A stretch of DNA of 34,712 nt, taken from Dehalococcoidia bacterium. Lineage in GTDB: Bacteria; Chloroflexota; Dehalococcoidia; UBA2979. The notes beneath the pieces were generated by a model that ran no database searches, was not told the DNA's origin, and saw only the letters and a list, made by a program, of their open reading frames with translations. Where the stretch lies: NCBI GenBank assembly GCA_003599735.1, contig QZJI01000046.1, positions 1 through 34,712 on the forward strand. Reading direction: 5' to 3'. Made by a program: the position numbers and the translations under genes. Within the stretch, counting starts at the first letter, position 1. Each line of letters starts with the position of its first letter. This document shows, piece by piece, positions 15,702-24,847 of the stretch.

Positions 15702-16333
15702 CCGAAACTGGCGGGCATCGAGGCGTGTTTGTGACCCTGGAGGGTGGCGAGCACGCGGGGAAGTCGACTCAGCAGGAGGCGCTGTGGCGGCTCGTCCGCG
15801 AGGCTGGCCGCGAAGCGGTCGCCTGTCGCGAGCCTGGCGGCACCGCCCTTGGGGAACGGCTTCGCGACGCGCTTTTCGCGACGGCGCCGGACGAGCCGCC
15901 TCCGTCGCCGGCGGCTGAACTGCTCCTCTTCAACGCTGCGCGCGCCCAACTCGTCGACGAGGTCATCCGGCCTGCCCTCGATCGTGGTGCGGTCGTCATC
16001 TGCGACCGCTTTGCGGATTCGACGGTCGCCTACCAGCAGTATGGCCGTGGCCTCAACGGCCTCCTCGTCTCGATGGCGATCGATATCGCCACCGACGGTC
16101 TCGTCCCGGATCTCACCGTCCTCCTCGACATGGATCCTGCCGAGGCGTCACGCCGGGTCGACACGGAGACCGACTACCTCGAGCGCGAAGCCCTCGACTT
16201 CCACCGCCGCGTCCGCCGCGGCTTCCTCGAACTCGCCGCCGCGGAACCCTCGCGCTGGCTCGTCCTTGACGCCACGAAGCCCGCCATGCAGATCACGCAC
16301 GCGGCTTGGGCACGGTTACAGGCGTTGCTGTAG
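15698..16333 (+). CDS. tmk: Thymidylate kinase
   Basis: Tmk phosphorylates dTMP to dTDP for DNA synthesis. The P-loop is GEHAGKST (17-24), preceded by TLEG. CREPGGT is the substrate-side DRX-like motif of the family, and CDRFADSTVAYQQYGRGL is the hallmark central motif. The C-terminal LID region has DPAEASRR and FHRRVRRGF. At 211 residues it has the normal size. It is the last gene of the pdxS-to-tmk run, translationally coupled to the R3H ATPase by an ATGA overlap. A strong hairpin terminator follows 18 bases after its stop. Confidence 0.95.
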   Translation: MTETGGHRGVFVTLEGGEHAGKSTQQEALWRLVREAGREAVACREPGGTALGERLRDALFATAPDEPPPSPAAELLLFNAARAQLVDEVIRPALDRGAVVICDRFADSTVAYQQYGRGLNGLLVSMAIDIATDGLVPDLTVLLDMDPAEASRRVDTETDYLEREALDFHRRVRRGFLELAAAEPSRWLVLDATKPAMQITHAAWARLQALL

Positions 16334-16351
16334 GCGCACGCTCAGATCGAG

Positions 16352-16377
16352 GAAGCCCCCGCGTAAGCGGGGGCTTC
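16352..16377. terminator. Bidirectional intrinsic terminator hairpin
   Basis: A perfect 11-bp GC-rich stem (16352-16362 pairing with 16367-16377) closes a 4-base GTAA loop. It lies between the convergent stops of tmk and the thiolase and can serve both. The stem begins and ends with A/T-containing GAA/TTC, which gives short A and T runs on both strands; the following tract (TCTCT) is only moderately T-rich. Confidence 0.85.
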
Positions 16378-16400
16378 TCTGCCTGCGAAGCAGTGAGGCG

Positions 16401-17576
16401 TTACGGGACGCGCTCGAAGATGGCGGCAATGCCCTGGCCGCCACCGATGCAGAGCGAGACGAGGCCATAGCGGCCGCCGGTGCGCTCCAGTTCGTACATC
16501 ACCTTGATCGCGAGGATCGCGCCCGTCGCACCAACAGGGTGTCCAAGGGCGACCGCGCCGCCATTCGGGTTCGTCTTGTCGGACGGCAGGTTGAGGGCGA
16601 CCGAACAGGCCGCCGCGACCGCGGCGAACGCCTCATTCAACTCGATGACGTCCATGTCCTCGACCTTGAGGTTCGCCTTCTTCAAGACGTTCTGGATCGC
16701 TGGGATTGGGCCTGAGCCCATGATCTTCCAGTCAACGCCGGCCTCGGCGCGCGCCACCAGCCGCATGCGCGGCTTGATGCCGAGCTCAGCCGCCTTGCGC
16801 GCCGACGTCACAACGACGGCGGCTGCGCCGTCGTTGATGCCGGACGCGTTGCCGGCCGTCACGGAGCCGTCAGCCTTGAAGGCGGGGCGCAGCCTGCTGA
16901 GCACCTCCATCGAGGTCGCGCGCGGGTACTCGTCCCTGGCGAACGTGATGGTCTCACGGCCCTTCTTCACCTGGATCGGGGCGATCTGCTCGTCGTAGAT
17001 GCCAGCCTCGATCGCCTTCAGCGCGCGCTCCTGAGAACGGAGCGCGTACTCGTCCTGCACGGTGCGGGAGACCTCAAACTGCGCAGCGAGGTTCTCCGCC
17101 GTGATACCCATCGGTACATCGTCGAACGGGTCGGTCACGAGGTCCTGCGCGCCGTCTTCGAGGAGACCGTCACCGTAGCGGAGGCCGAACCGTCCCTTAC
17201 GGACGTAGTACGGCATCAGGCTCATGTTTTCGGCACCGCCGGCGACCACGATCTCGGCGTCACCAGTCTGGATCCAGCGCGCCGCGTTGTGGATCGCCTC
17301 GAGGCCGGAGCCGCAGATACGGTTCACCGTATAAGCCGGCGTACTGATCGGCATGCCTGCCTTGATCGAGGCGTGACGGGAGATGTAGCCGTCCTCGGCG
17401 ACTTGGCCTACACATCCGAGGATGACCTGGTCGATCTGCTCGGGTGACAGGCTGGCACGCTTCACCGCTTCGCGGATGACGTGCGCGGCGAGGTCGGACG
17501 CCGGCGTTTCGCCGAGCGTCCCGCCCATCGAACCGATCGGCGTACGCGCACCGCTGAGGATGACGATGTCCTCCAT
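16401..17576 (-). CDS. Acetyl-CoA acetyltransferase (thiolase)
   Basis: The protein is a 391-residue thiolase of the degradative/biosynthetic superfamily. The nucleophile is C88 (NRICGSG), with H346 (GHPVGATGA) and C376 (CIGGGQG) completing the active site, plus NEAFA near 316. The start MEDIVILSGARTPIG is typical of acetyl-CoA C-acetyltransferases. The enzyme either condenses two acetyl-CoA or cleaves acetoacetyl/3-ketoacyl-CoA; no beta-oxidation or polyhydroxyalkanoate genes are adjacent to decide between these. It stands alone on the - strand with GGGGG 7 bases before the ATG. It is convergent to tmk and divergent from thrB. Confidence 0.95.
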   Translation of the reverse strand: MEDIVILSGARTPIGSMGGTLGETPASDLAAHVIREAVKRASLSPEQIDQVILGCVGQVAEDGYISRHASIKAGMPISTPAYTVNRICGSGLEAIHNAARWIQTGDAEIVVAGGAENMSLMPYYVRKGRFGLRYGDGLLEDGAQDLVTDPFDDVPMGITAENLAAQFEVSRTVQDEYALRSQERALKAIEAGIYDEQIAPIQVKKGRETITFARDEYPRATSMEVLSRLRPAFKADGSVTAGNASGINDGAAAVVVTSARKAAELGIKPRMRLVARAEAGVDWKIMGSGPIPAIQNVLKKANLKVEDMDVIELNEAFAAVAAACSVALNLPSDKTNPNGGAVALGHPVGATGAILAIKVMYELERTGGRYGLVSLCIGGGQGIAAIFERVP

Positions 17577-17733
17577 GGAGTACCCCCGGTCGAAACCCGC
17601 CGCCCCTCGCGGACGGGATGCTGCTGTTCAGACGCCGCCCAAGCGGCGCGCCCTGAGCGCGCGAGTCCAACAGAGACGGCCCATCCAGTGTAGTACCGGC
17701 CTGGGAAGGGGAATACCGGCGCTCAGAGCGACA

Positions 17734-17762
17734 TTGCCCCGTGATCTGGGCGCTCCTAGACT
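17734..17762 (+). promoter_or_regulatory. thrB-lysC promoter, predicted leaderless
   Basis: TTGCCC (17734-17739) is followed by exactly 17 bases and TAGACT (17757-17762). The first transcribed base is expected near 17768-17769, which is the A of the thrB ATG (17769). The mRNA would then have little or no 5' leader, consistent with the lack of a good ribosome-binding site before thrB. Confidence 0.6.
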
Positions 17763-17768
17763 GGCGGA

Positions 17769-18659
17769 ATGGCGCGATCTGTGACTGTCCGCGTCCCTGC
17801 AACCTCCGCCAACCTCGGCCCCGGTTTCGACGCCCTCGGCGTCGCGCTGGACTGGGTCGGGGAGGTGACGCTGTCCGAAGTTGCCGCACCGGTGGCCCCT
17901 GCGGGTTCCATGGAGCGCCTCGTGCTGATGGCTGCCGCCGCCCTGTTCGAGCAGGCGGGCGAGCAGATGCCTCCCCTGGCTGTCGAATACCGAGGCGACA
18001 TGCCGATCGGCCGCGGTCTCGGGATGTCCGCTGCCGCCTTCGCCGGAGGGCTGGTAGCCGCGAACGCCCTGCTGGACGGACGGCACCCCATTGAGGATCT
18101 GATCCCGCTCGCCGTCGGGCTCGAAGGTCACGCCGATAACATCATCCCGGCGCTCCTCGGCGGCCTCTGCGTAGTCGCCGAGGACGATGGCGGCCCGGTC
18201 TGGTGCCGGATCGAGCCGCCAGACGACCTTCGCCTCACACTCTTCGTCCCTGACTTCGATATGCCGACGCACGAGTCGCGTGAGCGGCTCCCGGCGTCAC
18301 TGACGCGAGGCCAGGCGGTCCACAACATCGCGCGGGCGGCGCTCGTGGTCGCGGCGATCACCCAGCGTCGGTATGACCTCCTCGGTACGGCGACACAGGA
18401 CATCCTGCACCAGCCAGCGCGGGCGACGCTTTTCCCGGCAATGAACCCGGCGCTGACGGCGGCCCGCCAGGCTGGTGCCCACGGCGCATACCTCTCCGGC
18501 GGCGGCTCAACCCTCGCGGCGTTCGTGACTGGGAATGGGGAATCGGTCGCGGGCGCGATGCTGGAGGCCGCCGCGGTGCACGGCATCGGCGGCGTCACAC
18601 GCGTAGTCTCCTTGAGCGGGCGTGGCACCGAGATGATGACGACGGCGGGTGTCCGATGA
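17769..18659 (+). CDS. thrB: Homoserine kinase
   Basis: ThrB phosphorylates homoserine, the first step of the threonine branch. It is a GHMP kinase: [15 protein letters not shown] near the N-terminus, the phosphate loop [11 protein letters not shown] (family GLGSSAA; one Ser is Met), [14 protein letters not shown], and the C-terminal YLSGGGST. Length is 296, normal. The ATG at 17769 coincides with the start of transcription predicted from the -35/-10 upstream, so translation may be leaderless. It overlaps lysC by four bases (ATGA, 18656-18659). The neighbourhood joins the top of the aspartate pathway (lysC) with the threonine branch. Confidence 0.95.
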   Translation: MARSVTVRVPATSANLGPGFDALGVALDWVGEVTLSEVAAPVAPAGSMERLVLMAAAALFEQAGEQMPPLAVEYRGDMPIGRGLGMSAAAFAGGLVAANALLDGRHPIEDLIPLAVGLEGHADNIIPALLGGLCVVAEDDGGPVWCRIEPPDDLRLTLFVPDFDMPTHESRERLPASLTRGQAVHNIARAALVVAAITQRRYDLLGTATQDILHQPARATLFPAMNPALTAARQAGAHGAYLSGGGSTLAAFVTGNGESVAGAMLEAAAVHGIGGVTRVVSLSGRGTEMMTTAGVR

Positions 18660-19891
18660 CGGACGCGCCAACGATCCGGACGGTCCAAAAGTACGGCGGT
18701 TCCTCGGTCGCCACGGCTGACCACATTAAGCGGGTGGCGGGACGCGTCGCCGAACGCCGTCGCCAGGGTGAGCAAATGGTCGTCGTCGTCTCCGCCATGG
18801 GCGACACGACAGACGACCTGATCGAACTTGCGAATGCTATCAACCCGAAGCCTAACCAGCGTGAGATGGACGTCCTGCTTCACACGGGGGAGATCGTCTC
18901 TTCCACGCTGCTCTCGATGGCACTCGACGCTTTGGGTGTAGACGCGGTTAGCCTTACCGGGGCGCAGGCCGGTATCAAAACGGACGCGGTCTACGGCCGC
19001 GCACGCATCGCGGACATCGACACCACACGCATGGAGCGCGAACTCACCGCGGGTCGCGTCGTGATCGTCGCCGGTTTCCAGGGCATCTCCGAGGACTTCG
19101 ATGTCACGACGCTCGGCCGAGGCGGCAGCGACACCACGGCCGTGGCGCTGGCCGCGGCGCTGAAGGCAACCACCTGCGAGATCTACACCGACGTGCCGGG
19201 AATCTTCACCGCCGACCCGCGCGTGGTGCCACAGGCCCGCCCGCTGCGCGAGATCGGCTATGAAGAAATGCTCGAACTCGCTTCGACCGGCGCACGTGTG
19301 ATGCACGCCCGCGCGGTCGAGGTCGGGGCGATCTATGACGTGCCGATCCTCGTCGCCAGTACGTTCGACACTAGTGCGCCCGGGACGCTGATCCACAGGG
19401 AGATGACCATGGAACAGGGCAACAAGGTCCGCGGCATCGCGCACCAGGACAAGATCTCGAAGATCACTGTCCGAGGGGTTCCGGACCGCCCCGGTATTGC
19501 GGCGCAGATTTTCGAACCGCTCGCCGAAGCGCATGTCTCCGTCGACACGATCGTCCAGAACGCGAGCGTCGAACGGCTGACCGATCTCACCTTTACCGTC
19601 GCGCCCGGTGACTTCGCTCACGCGCTCGAGGTCATCAACGGTTTGATGCCGAAGATCGGGGCACGCGAGGTGGTCTCCGCTCCAGACCTTGGAACCGTCT
19701 CAATCGTCGGCACGGGGATGGCGAGCGCCCCTGGCTACGCGGCGCGGATGTTCCGGACGCTCTTCGACCACAATGTAAACATCGACATGATCTCGACGAG
19801 CGACATCCGTATCACCTGCGTCGTCTCATCCTCCCAGGTTGCGGATGCCGTCCGTGCCCTCCACGCCGCTTTCGAACTCGACCAGGGCTAG
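18656..19891 (+). CDS. lysC: Aspartate kinase with two ACT domains
   Basis: LysC phosphorylates aspartate, entry step for lysine, threonine and methionine. The kinase domain starts [10 protein letters not shown] (family KFGGTSV) and includes [13 protein letters not shown]. Two ACT domains follow: one from [15 protein letters not shown] and one from [19 protein letters not shown], ending [12 protein letters not shown]. This is the monofunctional, ACT-regulated class (411 residues) usually inhibited by lysine and/or threonine; which effector applies cannot be read here. It is translationally coupled to thrB. A weak hairpin with a T-rich tail lies ~25 bases after the stop. Confidence 0.96.
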   Translation: MTDAPTIRTVQKYGGSSVATADHIKRVAGRVAERRRQGEQMVVVVSAMGDTTDDLIELANAINPKPNQREMDVLLHTGEIVSSTLLSMALDALGVDAVSLTGAQAGIKTDAVYGRARIADIDTTRMERELTAGRVVIVAGFQGISEDFDVTTLGRGGSDTTAVALAAALKATTCEIYTDVPGIFTADPRVVPQARPLREIGYEEMLELASTGARVMHARAVEVGAIYDVPILVASTFDTSAPGTLIHREMTMEQGNKVRGIAHQDKISKITVRGVPDRPGIAAQIFEPLAEAHVSVDTIVQNASVERLTDLTFTVAPGDFAHALEVINGLMPKIGAREVVSAPDLGTVSIVGTGMASAPGYAARMFRTLFDHNVNIDMISTSDIRITCVVSSSQVADAVRALHAAFELDQG

Positions 19892-19915
19892 GCTTTCGTC
19901 TGCCCCAGGCGTGAT

Positions 19916-19934
19916 CGAGGCCGCCTCGTTCTTT
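19916..19934 (+). terminator. Weak terminator-like hairpin after lysC
   Basis: CGAGG-CCG-CCTCG (19916-19928) is a 5-bp stem with a 3-base loop, followed by TTCTTT. The stem is short, so termination would be partial at best. Its tail overlaps the possible -35 of dnaE. Confidence 0.35.
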
Positions 19935-19961
19935 GACTTCCGCAAGCCCTCGGAGTAACGT
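19933..19961 (+). promoter_or_regulatory. Possible dnaE promoter
   Basis: TTGACT (19933-19938), 17 bases, then TAACGT (19956-19961). The -35 is good (5 of 6) and the -10 weak (3 of 6). The predicted leader to the dnaE ATG is about 83 bases. A TATATG around 20001 is an alternative -10 without a -35. Confidence 0.4.
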
Positions 19962-20050
19962 CGCGAGTCCGGGTGGTTCGCACGCCCGTTCGCGTATCTG
20001 TATATGCTGATGACGCGTTCCTGACGCCTCCGAGGACGCCCCCACCGCCG

Positions 20051-23000
20051 ATGTTCACCCACCTCCACGTCCACTCCGAGTACTCCCTCCTCGACGGCCT
20101 GTCGAAGGTGGAGCCGCTCGTGAAGCGCGCGAAAGAGATGGGCCAGAACGCCCTCGCCATCACAGACCATGGCGCCCTGTACGGCGCGATCGAGTTCTAC
20201 GAGGCAGCGAAGAAGTACGACGTGAAGCCCATCCTGGGCATCGAGGCGTACGTCGCACCGAAGTCGCGCTTCGACAAGGACCCGAAGAGCCGCTGGCCTC
20301 ACCACCTCACGATGCTTGCCACCAGCGAGACGGGCTATAGCAACCTGATCAAACTCAGCAGCGCCAGCCACCTCGAAGGCTTCTACTACCGACCGAGGAT
20401 GGACAAAGAATTGCTGGAGCAGCATTCCGAGGGGCTGATCGTGCTCTCCGGGTGCCCTTCTGGCGAGTTCATGTCCGCGCTCCGCGACGGCGACGAGAAG
20501 CGGGCGATGGAGGTCGCCGGCTGGTACGCCGACGTCTACAAAGGGCGCTATTACCTCGAAGTGATGGATCACGGGATCGCGGAGTTCTCCGCGCTGATGC
20601 CGAAGGTCGCCGAGATCGGCAAGCGGATGGGGCTGCCGCTGGTTGTTACGAATGACTCGCATTACACGCACCCCGACGACCACCGTGCGCACGAGGTGCT
20701 GCTTTGCATCGGGTCCAACACCACCGTGCACGATGAGAAGCGTTTCAAGCTAGACGGCAACACGTTCTACCTCCGTTCCGAGGCGGAGATGCGCTCGGTG
20801 TTCCCCACCCTGCCTGAGGCTGCCGACAACACGCAGGTGATTGCGGAGCAGGTCGACATCAAGTTGAATTTCGGCCGCACGATGCTGCCCGACCCTGGTG
20901 TGCCAGCCGGCACCACAGCACGCGACTGGCTGCGCGAACTGTGCGTGGCCGGCCTTTACCGCCGCTATGGCCATCCCACTGAGTCACAGCACGAGCGTCT
21001 CCGTTATGAGCTTGAAGTCGTAGCGAAGACGGGTTTCGACGAGTACATGCTGATCGTGCGCGACATCGCTCACTACGCGAAGGAGCACGGCATCCGCATG
21101 GGTGTCAGGGGCTCCGCAGCATCTTCGATCATCCTCTACACGCTGGACGTGACAGACATCGATCCGTTGGAGTACGGCCTGGTGTTCGAGCGCTTCCTGA
21201 ACCCGGAGCGCATCTCGATGCCGGATGTGGACTTTGACTTTGCGGACGACCGCCGCGAGGAAGTCATCCGTTACACGGTGGAGAAGTACGGCCGTGACCG
21301 TGTCGCTCAAATCTGTACTTTCGGGACGCTGGGTGCCAAAGCCGCACTGCGTGACTCCGGTCGCGCGCTCGGCATGGACTATGCCGCCGCCGACCGGGTG
21401 GCGCGGATGGTGCCTGAGACGCTCAACATCACGTTGGAGGATGCGCTCTCCCACTCCCAGGAGATGGCTGCCGCATACGAGACTGAGGCGGCCGTCCGTG
21501 AACTCGTCGATACCGCCCGTAAACTCGAAGGCGTCGCCCGTCACGCCTCGACACACGCGGCAGGCGTCGTCATCTCTCGCGAACCACTGGTCGAGGTGGT
21601 TCCGCTTCAGCGTGCGACGAAGAAGGATGCCGACGACGAGACGGGCGTCCCTACCACTCAGTACGCGATGGCCGAGATTGAGAAGATCGGCCTCCTCAAG
21701 ATCGACTACCTCGGTCTGACGAACCTCACGATCCTCGGCAAGGCGATCGAAGAGATCGAACGTCGGCGTGGCGAGCGTATCGACCTGCTGACCATCCCTG
21801 ATGGGGACGAAGCAGCTGCGGAATTGCTCGCGGCCGGCGAGACCTTTGGGGTGTTCCAGATGGAGTCGGCGGGGATGCGCCGCTACGTCGTGGATCTGAA
21901 ACCGAAGGATATCCGGGAACTCTCCGCGATGGTCGCGCTCTTCCGTCCAGGTCCGCTGGAGCACATCCCGCGCTTCATCGACGTGAAACACGGCCGTGTC
22001 GCCCCGTACTACGCGCACGAGGACCTTCGGCCGATCCTCGATGAGACGTATGGCGTGATTACCTACCAGGAGCAGGTGCTTCAGATCGCGCGCACGTTCG
22101 CCGGCTATTCCCTGGGCCAGGCGGATGTCATGCGCAAGGCGATGGGGAAGAAGAACGCCGCCGTGATGGTGGAGGAGCGCTCGCGTTTCCTCGACGGCAT
22201 CAGGGCCAACGGGTATACAGAAAAACTGGGGAACGACCTCTTCGACCTGATCCAGCCGTTCTCCGGTTACGCCTTCAACAAAGCGCACGCCACCTGTTAT
22301 GGCGTCATCGCGTACCAGACCGCGTATCTGAAGGCGCACTACACCGTTGAGTACATGTGCGCTGTCCTCCAGTCGGCGAGCGGCAACACTGACCGGATCG
22401 CGGCCGCCCTCGCCGAATGCCATCGCCTTGGCATCCCGGTGATGGCGCCCGACGTGAACCGCAGCGAGGCGAATTTCGCCATTGAAGTGGCTGAGGATGG
22501 GCGTGACGGCATCCGGTACGGCCTCGCCCAGATCAAGAACGTCGGTGCCGGTGCGGTCGAGGGCCTGCTCGCAGAGCGCCGTGGGGCTGGCCCGTTTGCG
22601 AGCTTGGAGGATTTTGCGCGGCGCATCAGCGCCCGTGAGATCAACAAGCGAGTGCTGGAGGCGCTCGCCCGCGCCGGTGCCATGGATAGCCTCGGCAGCC
22701 GCGGTGGGATCATCGGCGGGCTGGACCGGATCCTCTCGCTCGCACAACAGGAACAACGGTTGCGCGAGACCGGGCAGACCTCGATGTTCGACCTCTTCGG
22801 GGCGCAGGTCGCCACGCCATTGCCCGCCCTGGAGATCGAGAGTGTCGCGATCCCGCAACAGCAGTTACTCCAGTGGGAGAAGGAACTGCTCGGCACCTAC
22901 CTGTCGGAGCACCCCTTCCAGCAAGCATCGCATCACCTCGCGGAATGGGTGACGCACACTCTTTCGGAGGTGACTGCCGACCTCGTGGGCCAGGAAGCTG

Positions 23001-23761
23001 TCATCGCAGGCACGGTGGTTGGTGTGCGCTCGCTCGCCACGAAGCAAGGAAAGGCATTTGCCGCCGTCACCCTGGAAGATCTCAGCGGTCAGACGGAGGT
23101 TGTCGTTTGGTCCGACCAGTACGAACCGTGGAAAGCACGTGGTCTGCTCTTTGAGGGCACCGTGTTGATGATGAAGGTCACCATCCGTCAGCGTGGCGAT
23201 CGCCTGACCGTCGCGGCGACCGAGGCCACCGCGTACGACTACGAAGCCGGCCGACCCGCGGACGCCAACCTTTCTCGCTTCATCGTGCGTCGTACGCTCT
23301 CGCAGCTGCGGGCCGCCGAGGAGTCGCCGTCTTACCCGGGTCCCGCCTCACCACCGCCGGCCCCCGGCCCAGGGCGCCGCCCCGACCTCCGCATCGTCGC
23401 TCCGGACGAGCGTCCCGCCTCCGAGTCCGTCGAGATGCCGCCAAGTGCGCCGCGCGCCGACCTGACCGGGCCCCACCGCCTCGTGATCACGATGGAGGAG
23501 ACGACTGACCAGGCTGCCGACCTGCGTCGCCTGCAGCGGATCTGCGCGCTCCTCGACGAACATCAGGGTGACACCGCAGTCGAAATCGCGATCCGACAGC
23601 AAGGCGGTGCCACGGCCCGCTTCCGTAGGGGCGGAGTCGACCCCGCTGCGCTGGATGAACTGCTGAAGCGGCTGCGCGGATTGCTTGGTGTCCTGGGCGA
23701 CGCCCGCGAAGCCGGAGGTGCGGCTGCGTCGGACGCGCTCGCCGTCGCCGCAGGCGGCTAG
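20051..23761 (+). CDS. dnaE: DNA polymerase III alpha subunit
   Basis: This is the replicative polymerase catalytic subunit, 1236 residues. The PHP domain (1-~280) keeps candidate metal ligands: H6, H8, D15, H40 (ITDHG), E65 (GIEAY), H84/H85, the SGCPSGE cysteine and the NDSH pair. Polymerase C-family motifs follow: GVRGSAASS, catalytic D392/D394 in MPDVDFDF, MRKAMGKK, and FNKAHATCYGVIAYQ. A beta-clamp-binding motif QTSMFDLF is at 909-916. An OB-fold region (~980-1070) precedes a Pro-rich linker and a C-terminal domain beginning HRLVITMEE. ATG 20051 gives the family start MFTHLHVHSEYSLLDG; the upstream in-frame GTG at 19973 would add 26 Pro-rich residues. The ribosome-binding site is weak. 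Confidence 0.96.
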   Translation: MFTHLHVHSEYSLLDGLSKVEPLVKRAKEMGQNALAITDHGALYGAIEFYEAAKKYDVKPILGIEAYVAPKSRFDKDPKSRWPHHLTMLATSETGYSNLIKLSSASHLEGFYYRPRMDKELLEQHSEGLIVLSGCPSGEFMSALRDGDEKRAMEVAGWYADVYKGRYYLEVMDHGIAEFSALMPKVAEIGKRMGLPLVVTNDSHYTHPDDHRAHEVLLCIGSNTTVHDEKRFKLDGNTFYLRSEAEMRSVFPTLPEAADNTQVIAEQVDIKLNFGRTMLPDPGVPAGTTARDWLRELCVAGLYRRYGHPTESQHERLRYELEVVAKTGFDEYMLIVRDIAHYAKEHGIRMGVRGSAASSIILYTLDVTDIDPLEYGLVFERFLNPERISMPDVDFDFADDRREEVIRYTVEKYGRDRVAQICTFGTLGAKAALRDSGRALGMDYAAADRVARMVPETLNITLEDALSHSQEMAAAYETEAAVRELVDTARKLEGVARHASTHAAGVVISREPLVEVVPLQRATKKDADDETGVPTTQYAMAEIEKIGLLKIDYLGLTNLTILGKAIEEIERRRGERIDLLTIPDGDEAAAELLAAGETFGVFQMESAGMRRYVVDLKPKDIRELSAMVALFRPGPLEHIPRFIDVKHGRVAPYYAHEDLRPILDETYGVITYQEQVLQIARTFAGYSLGQADVMRKAMGKKNAAVMVEERSRFLDGIRANGYTEKLGNDLFDLIQPFSGYAFNKAHATCYGVIAYQTAYLKAHYTVEYMCAVLQSASGNTDRIAAALAECHRLGIPVMAPDVNRSEANFAIEVAEDGRDGIRYGLAQIKNVGAGAVEGLLAERRGAGPFASLEDFARRISAREINKRVLEALARAGAMDSLGSRGGIIGGLDRILSLAQQEQRLRETGQTSMFDLFGAQVATPLPALEIESVAIPQQQLLQWEKELLGTYLSEHPFQQASHHLAEWVTHTLSEVTADLVGQEAVIAGTVVGVRSLATKQGKAFAAVTLEDLSGQTEVVVWSDQYEPWKARGLLFEGTVLMMKVTIRQRGDRLTVAATEATAYDYEAGRPADANLSRFIVRRTLSQLRAAEESPSYPGPASPPPAPGPGRRPDLRIVAPDERPASESVEMPPSAPRADLTGPHRLVITMEETTDQAADLRRLQRICALLDEHQGDTAVEIAIRQQGGATARFRRGGVDPAALDELLKRLRGLLGVLGDAREAGGAAASDALAVAAGG

Positions 23762-23804
23762 CCGAGACTTCACATTTTCTAAACACGGCCCGATGCGCGC
23801 CCGC

Positions 23805-23810
23805 TAGACT
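23805..23810 (+). promoter_or_regulatory. Possible -10 box (TAGACT) of the MoxR-Bat operon
   Basis: TAGACT, in the same CTAGACTGGC context as the thrB promoter, lies 30 bases before the MoxR ATG at 23841. No -35 was found. The sequence just upstream (TTTTCTAAA, 23775-23783) is the only AT-rich patch in the gap. Confidence 0.4.
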
Positions 23811-23840
23811 GGCCTTCTCGCCACGTTGACGGGAGAGCCC

Positions 23841-24839
23841 ATGGCTCAATTCGCCGCTGGCCCCGCGGGTTCAGATCCGCGATCGCATGTGCTCCACCGT
23901 GAGGTGGAGGCGATCCGTGCGGAGGTCGGGCGGGTCATCGTTGGTCAGCAGGGGATGATTGATCGCCTGCTCGTTGTGTTGCTCACGAACAACCATGCGC
24001 TGATCGAAGGCGTCCCTGGCCTGGCGAAGACGCTGGCGGTTTCCACGCTGGCGCGCGCACTCGAATGCTCGTTCTCGCGCATCCAGTTCACACCGGACCT
24101 GCTGCCGGCGGACGTCACCGGGACGTTGATCTTCAACCCACAGGACGCGGAGTTCCATACGCGCCGAGGCCCGATCTTCGCCAACGTCGTCCTCGCCGAC
24201 GAGATCAACCGTGCTCCCGCGAAAGTGCAGTCCGCGCTCCTCGAGGCAATGCAGGAACGCACCGTCTCGATCGGCGGACAGACGCATGCGTTGCCTGACC
24301 CCTTCCTGGTCCTCGCGACACAGAACCCGATCGAACAGGAGGGCACCTATCCGCTGCCGGAGGCGCAGCTTGATCGCTTCATGCTGAAAATTGTCGTCCA
24401 CTACCCAGAGCGTGAGCAGGAGCGTGAAATCCTTGCGCGTGCGCTCGATCAAGAACCACAACAGGCGCATCCGGTCGTCGCACTCGCCGAGATCACACGG
24501 CTCCGCGAGGGGGTGCGTGCCGTCGAGGTGAACGAGCGGCTGCGTGAGTACATTGTCCGCATCGTCGAAGTGACGCGGGAGCCGACACGCTTCCGCCTTA
24601 GTGAGCTGCAACCGCTGCTGGAGTTTGGCGTCTCGCCGCGTGCCGCCATCTTCCTTGCGCGCGCCGCACAGGCCTATGCCTTCCTCGATGGGCGGACGTT
24701 CACCACGCCGGAAGATGTAAAGGCGTTGGCGCCGGACGTGCTCCGCCACCGCCTGATCCTCACCTACGAAGCGGAGGCGCGCGGGGTCGACGCGGACGAG
24801 GTCGCCACGCGGATTCTCGAAAGCGTCGGGATCCCCTAG
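23841..24839 (+). CDS. MoxR-family AAA+ ATPase (first copy)
   Basis: MoxR ATPases act as chaperones that load or activate VWA-domain proteins. Walker A is GVPGLAKT (57-64), Walker B VVLADEIN, followed by [17 protein letters not shown], the sensor-1 region LATQNPIEQEGTYPLPEAQ, and the C-terminal lid with SPRAAIFLARAAQAYA. It has 332 residues from ATG 23841, chosen for the GGGAG site 6-7 bases upstream; a TTG at 23826 is in frame but less likely. It heads a + strand operon with a DUF58 protein, a BatD-like protein and two VWA proteins, the classic MoxR-Bat layout. A second MoxR lies at 33284-34240 on the other strand. Confidence 0.95.
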   Translation: MAQFAAGPAGSDPRSHVLHREVEAIRAEVGRVIVGQQGMIDRLLVVLLTNNHALIEGVPGLAKTLAVSTLARALECSFSRIQFTPDLLPADVTGTLIFNPQDAEFHTRRGPIFANVVLADEINRAPAKVQSALLEAMQERTVSIGGQTHALPDPFLVLATQNPIEQEGTYPLPEAQLDRFMLKIVVHYPEREQEREILARALDQEPQQAHPVVALAEITRLREGVRAVEVNERLREYIVRIVEVTREPTRFRLSELQPLLEFGVSPRAAIFLARAAQAYAFLDGRTFTTPEDVKALAPDVLRHRLILTYEAEARGVDADEVATRILESVGIP

Positions 24840-24847
24840 GGCCAGCG

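Noticed and set aside
18128-19621. 497-codon - strand open frame opposite thrB-lysC
   Set aside because: It spans two well-supported genes and shows no family signature.
20984-22858. 624-codon - strand open frame inside dnaE
   Set aside because: It lies wholly within the polymerase core and has Asp/Arg/His/Val-rich composition without motifs; a shadow of dnaE codon bias.
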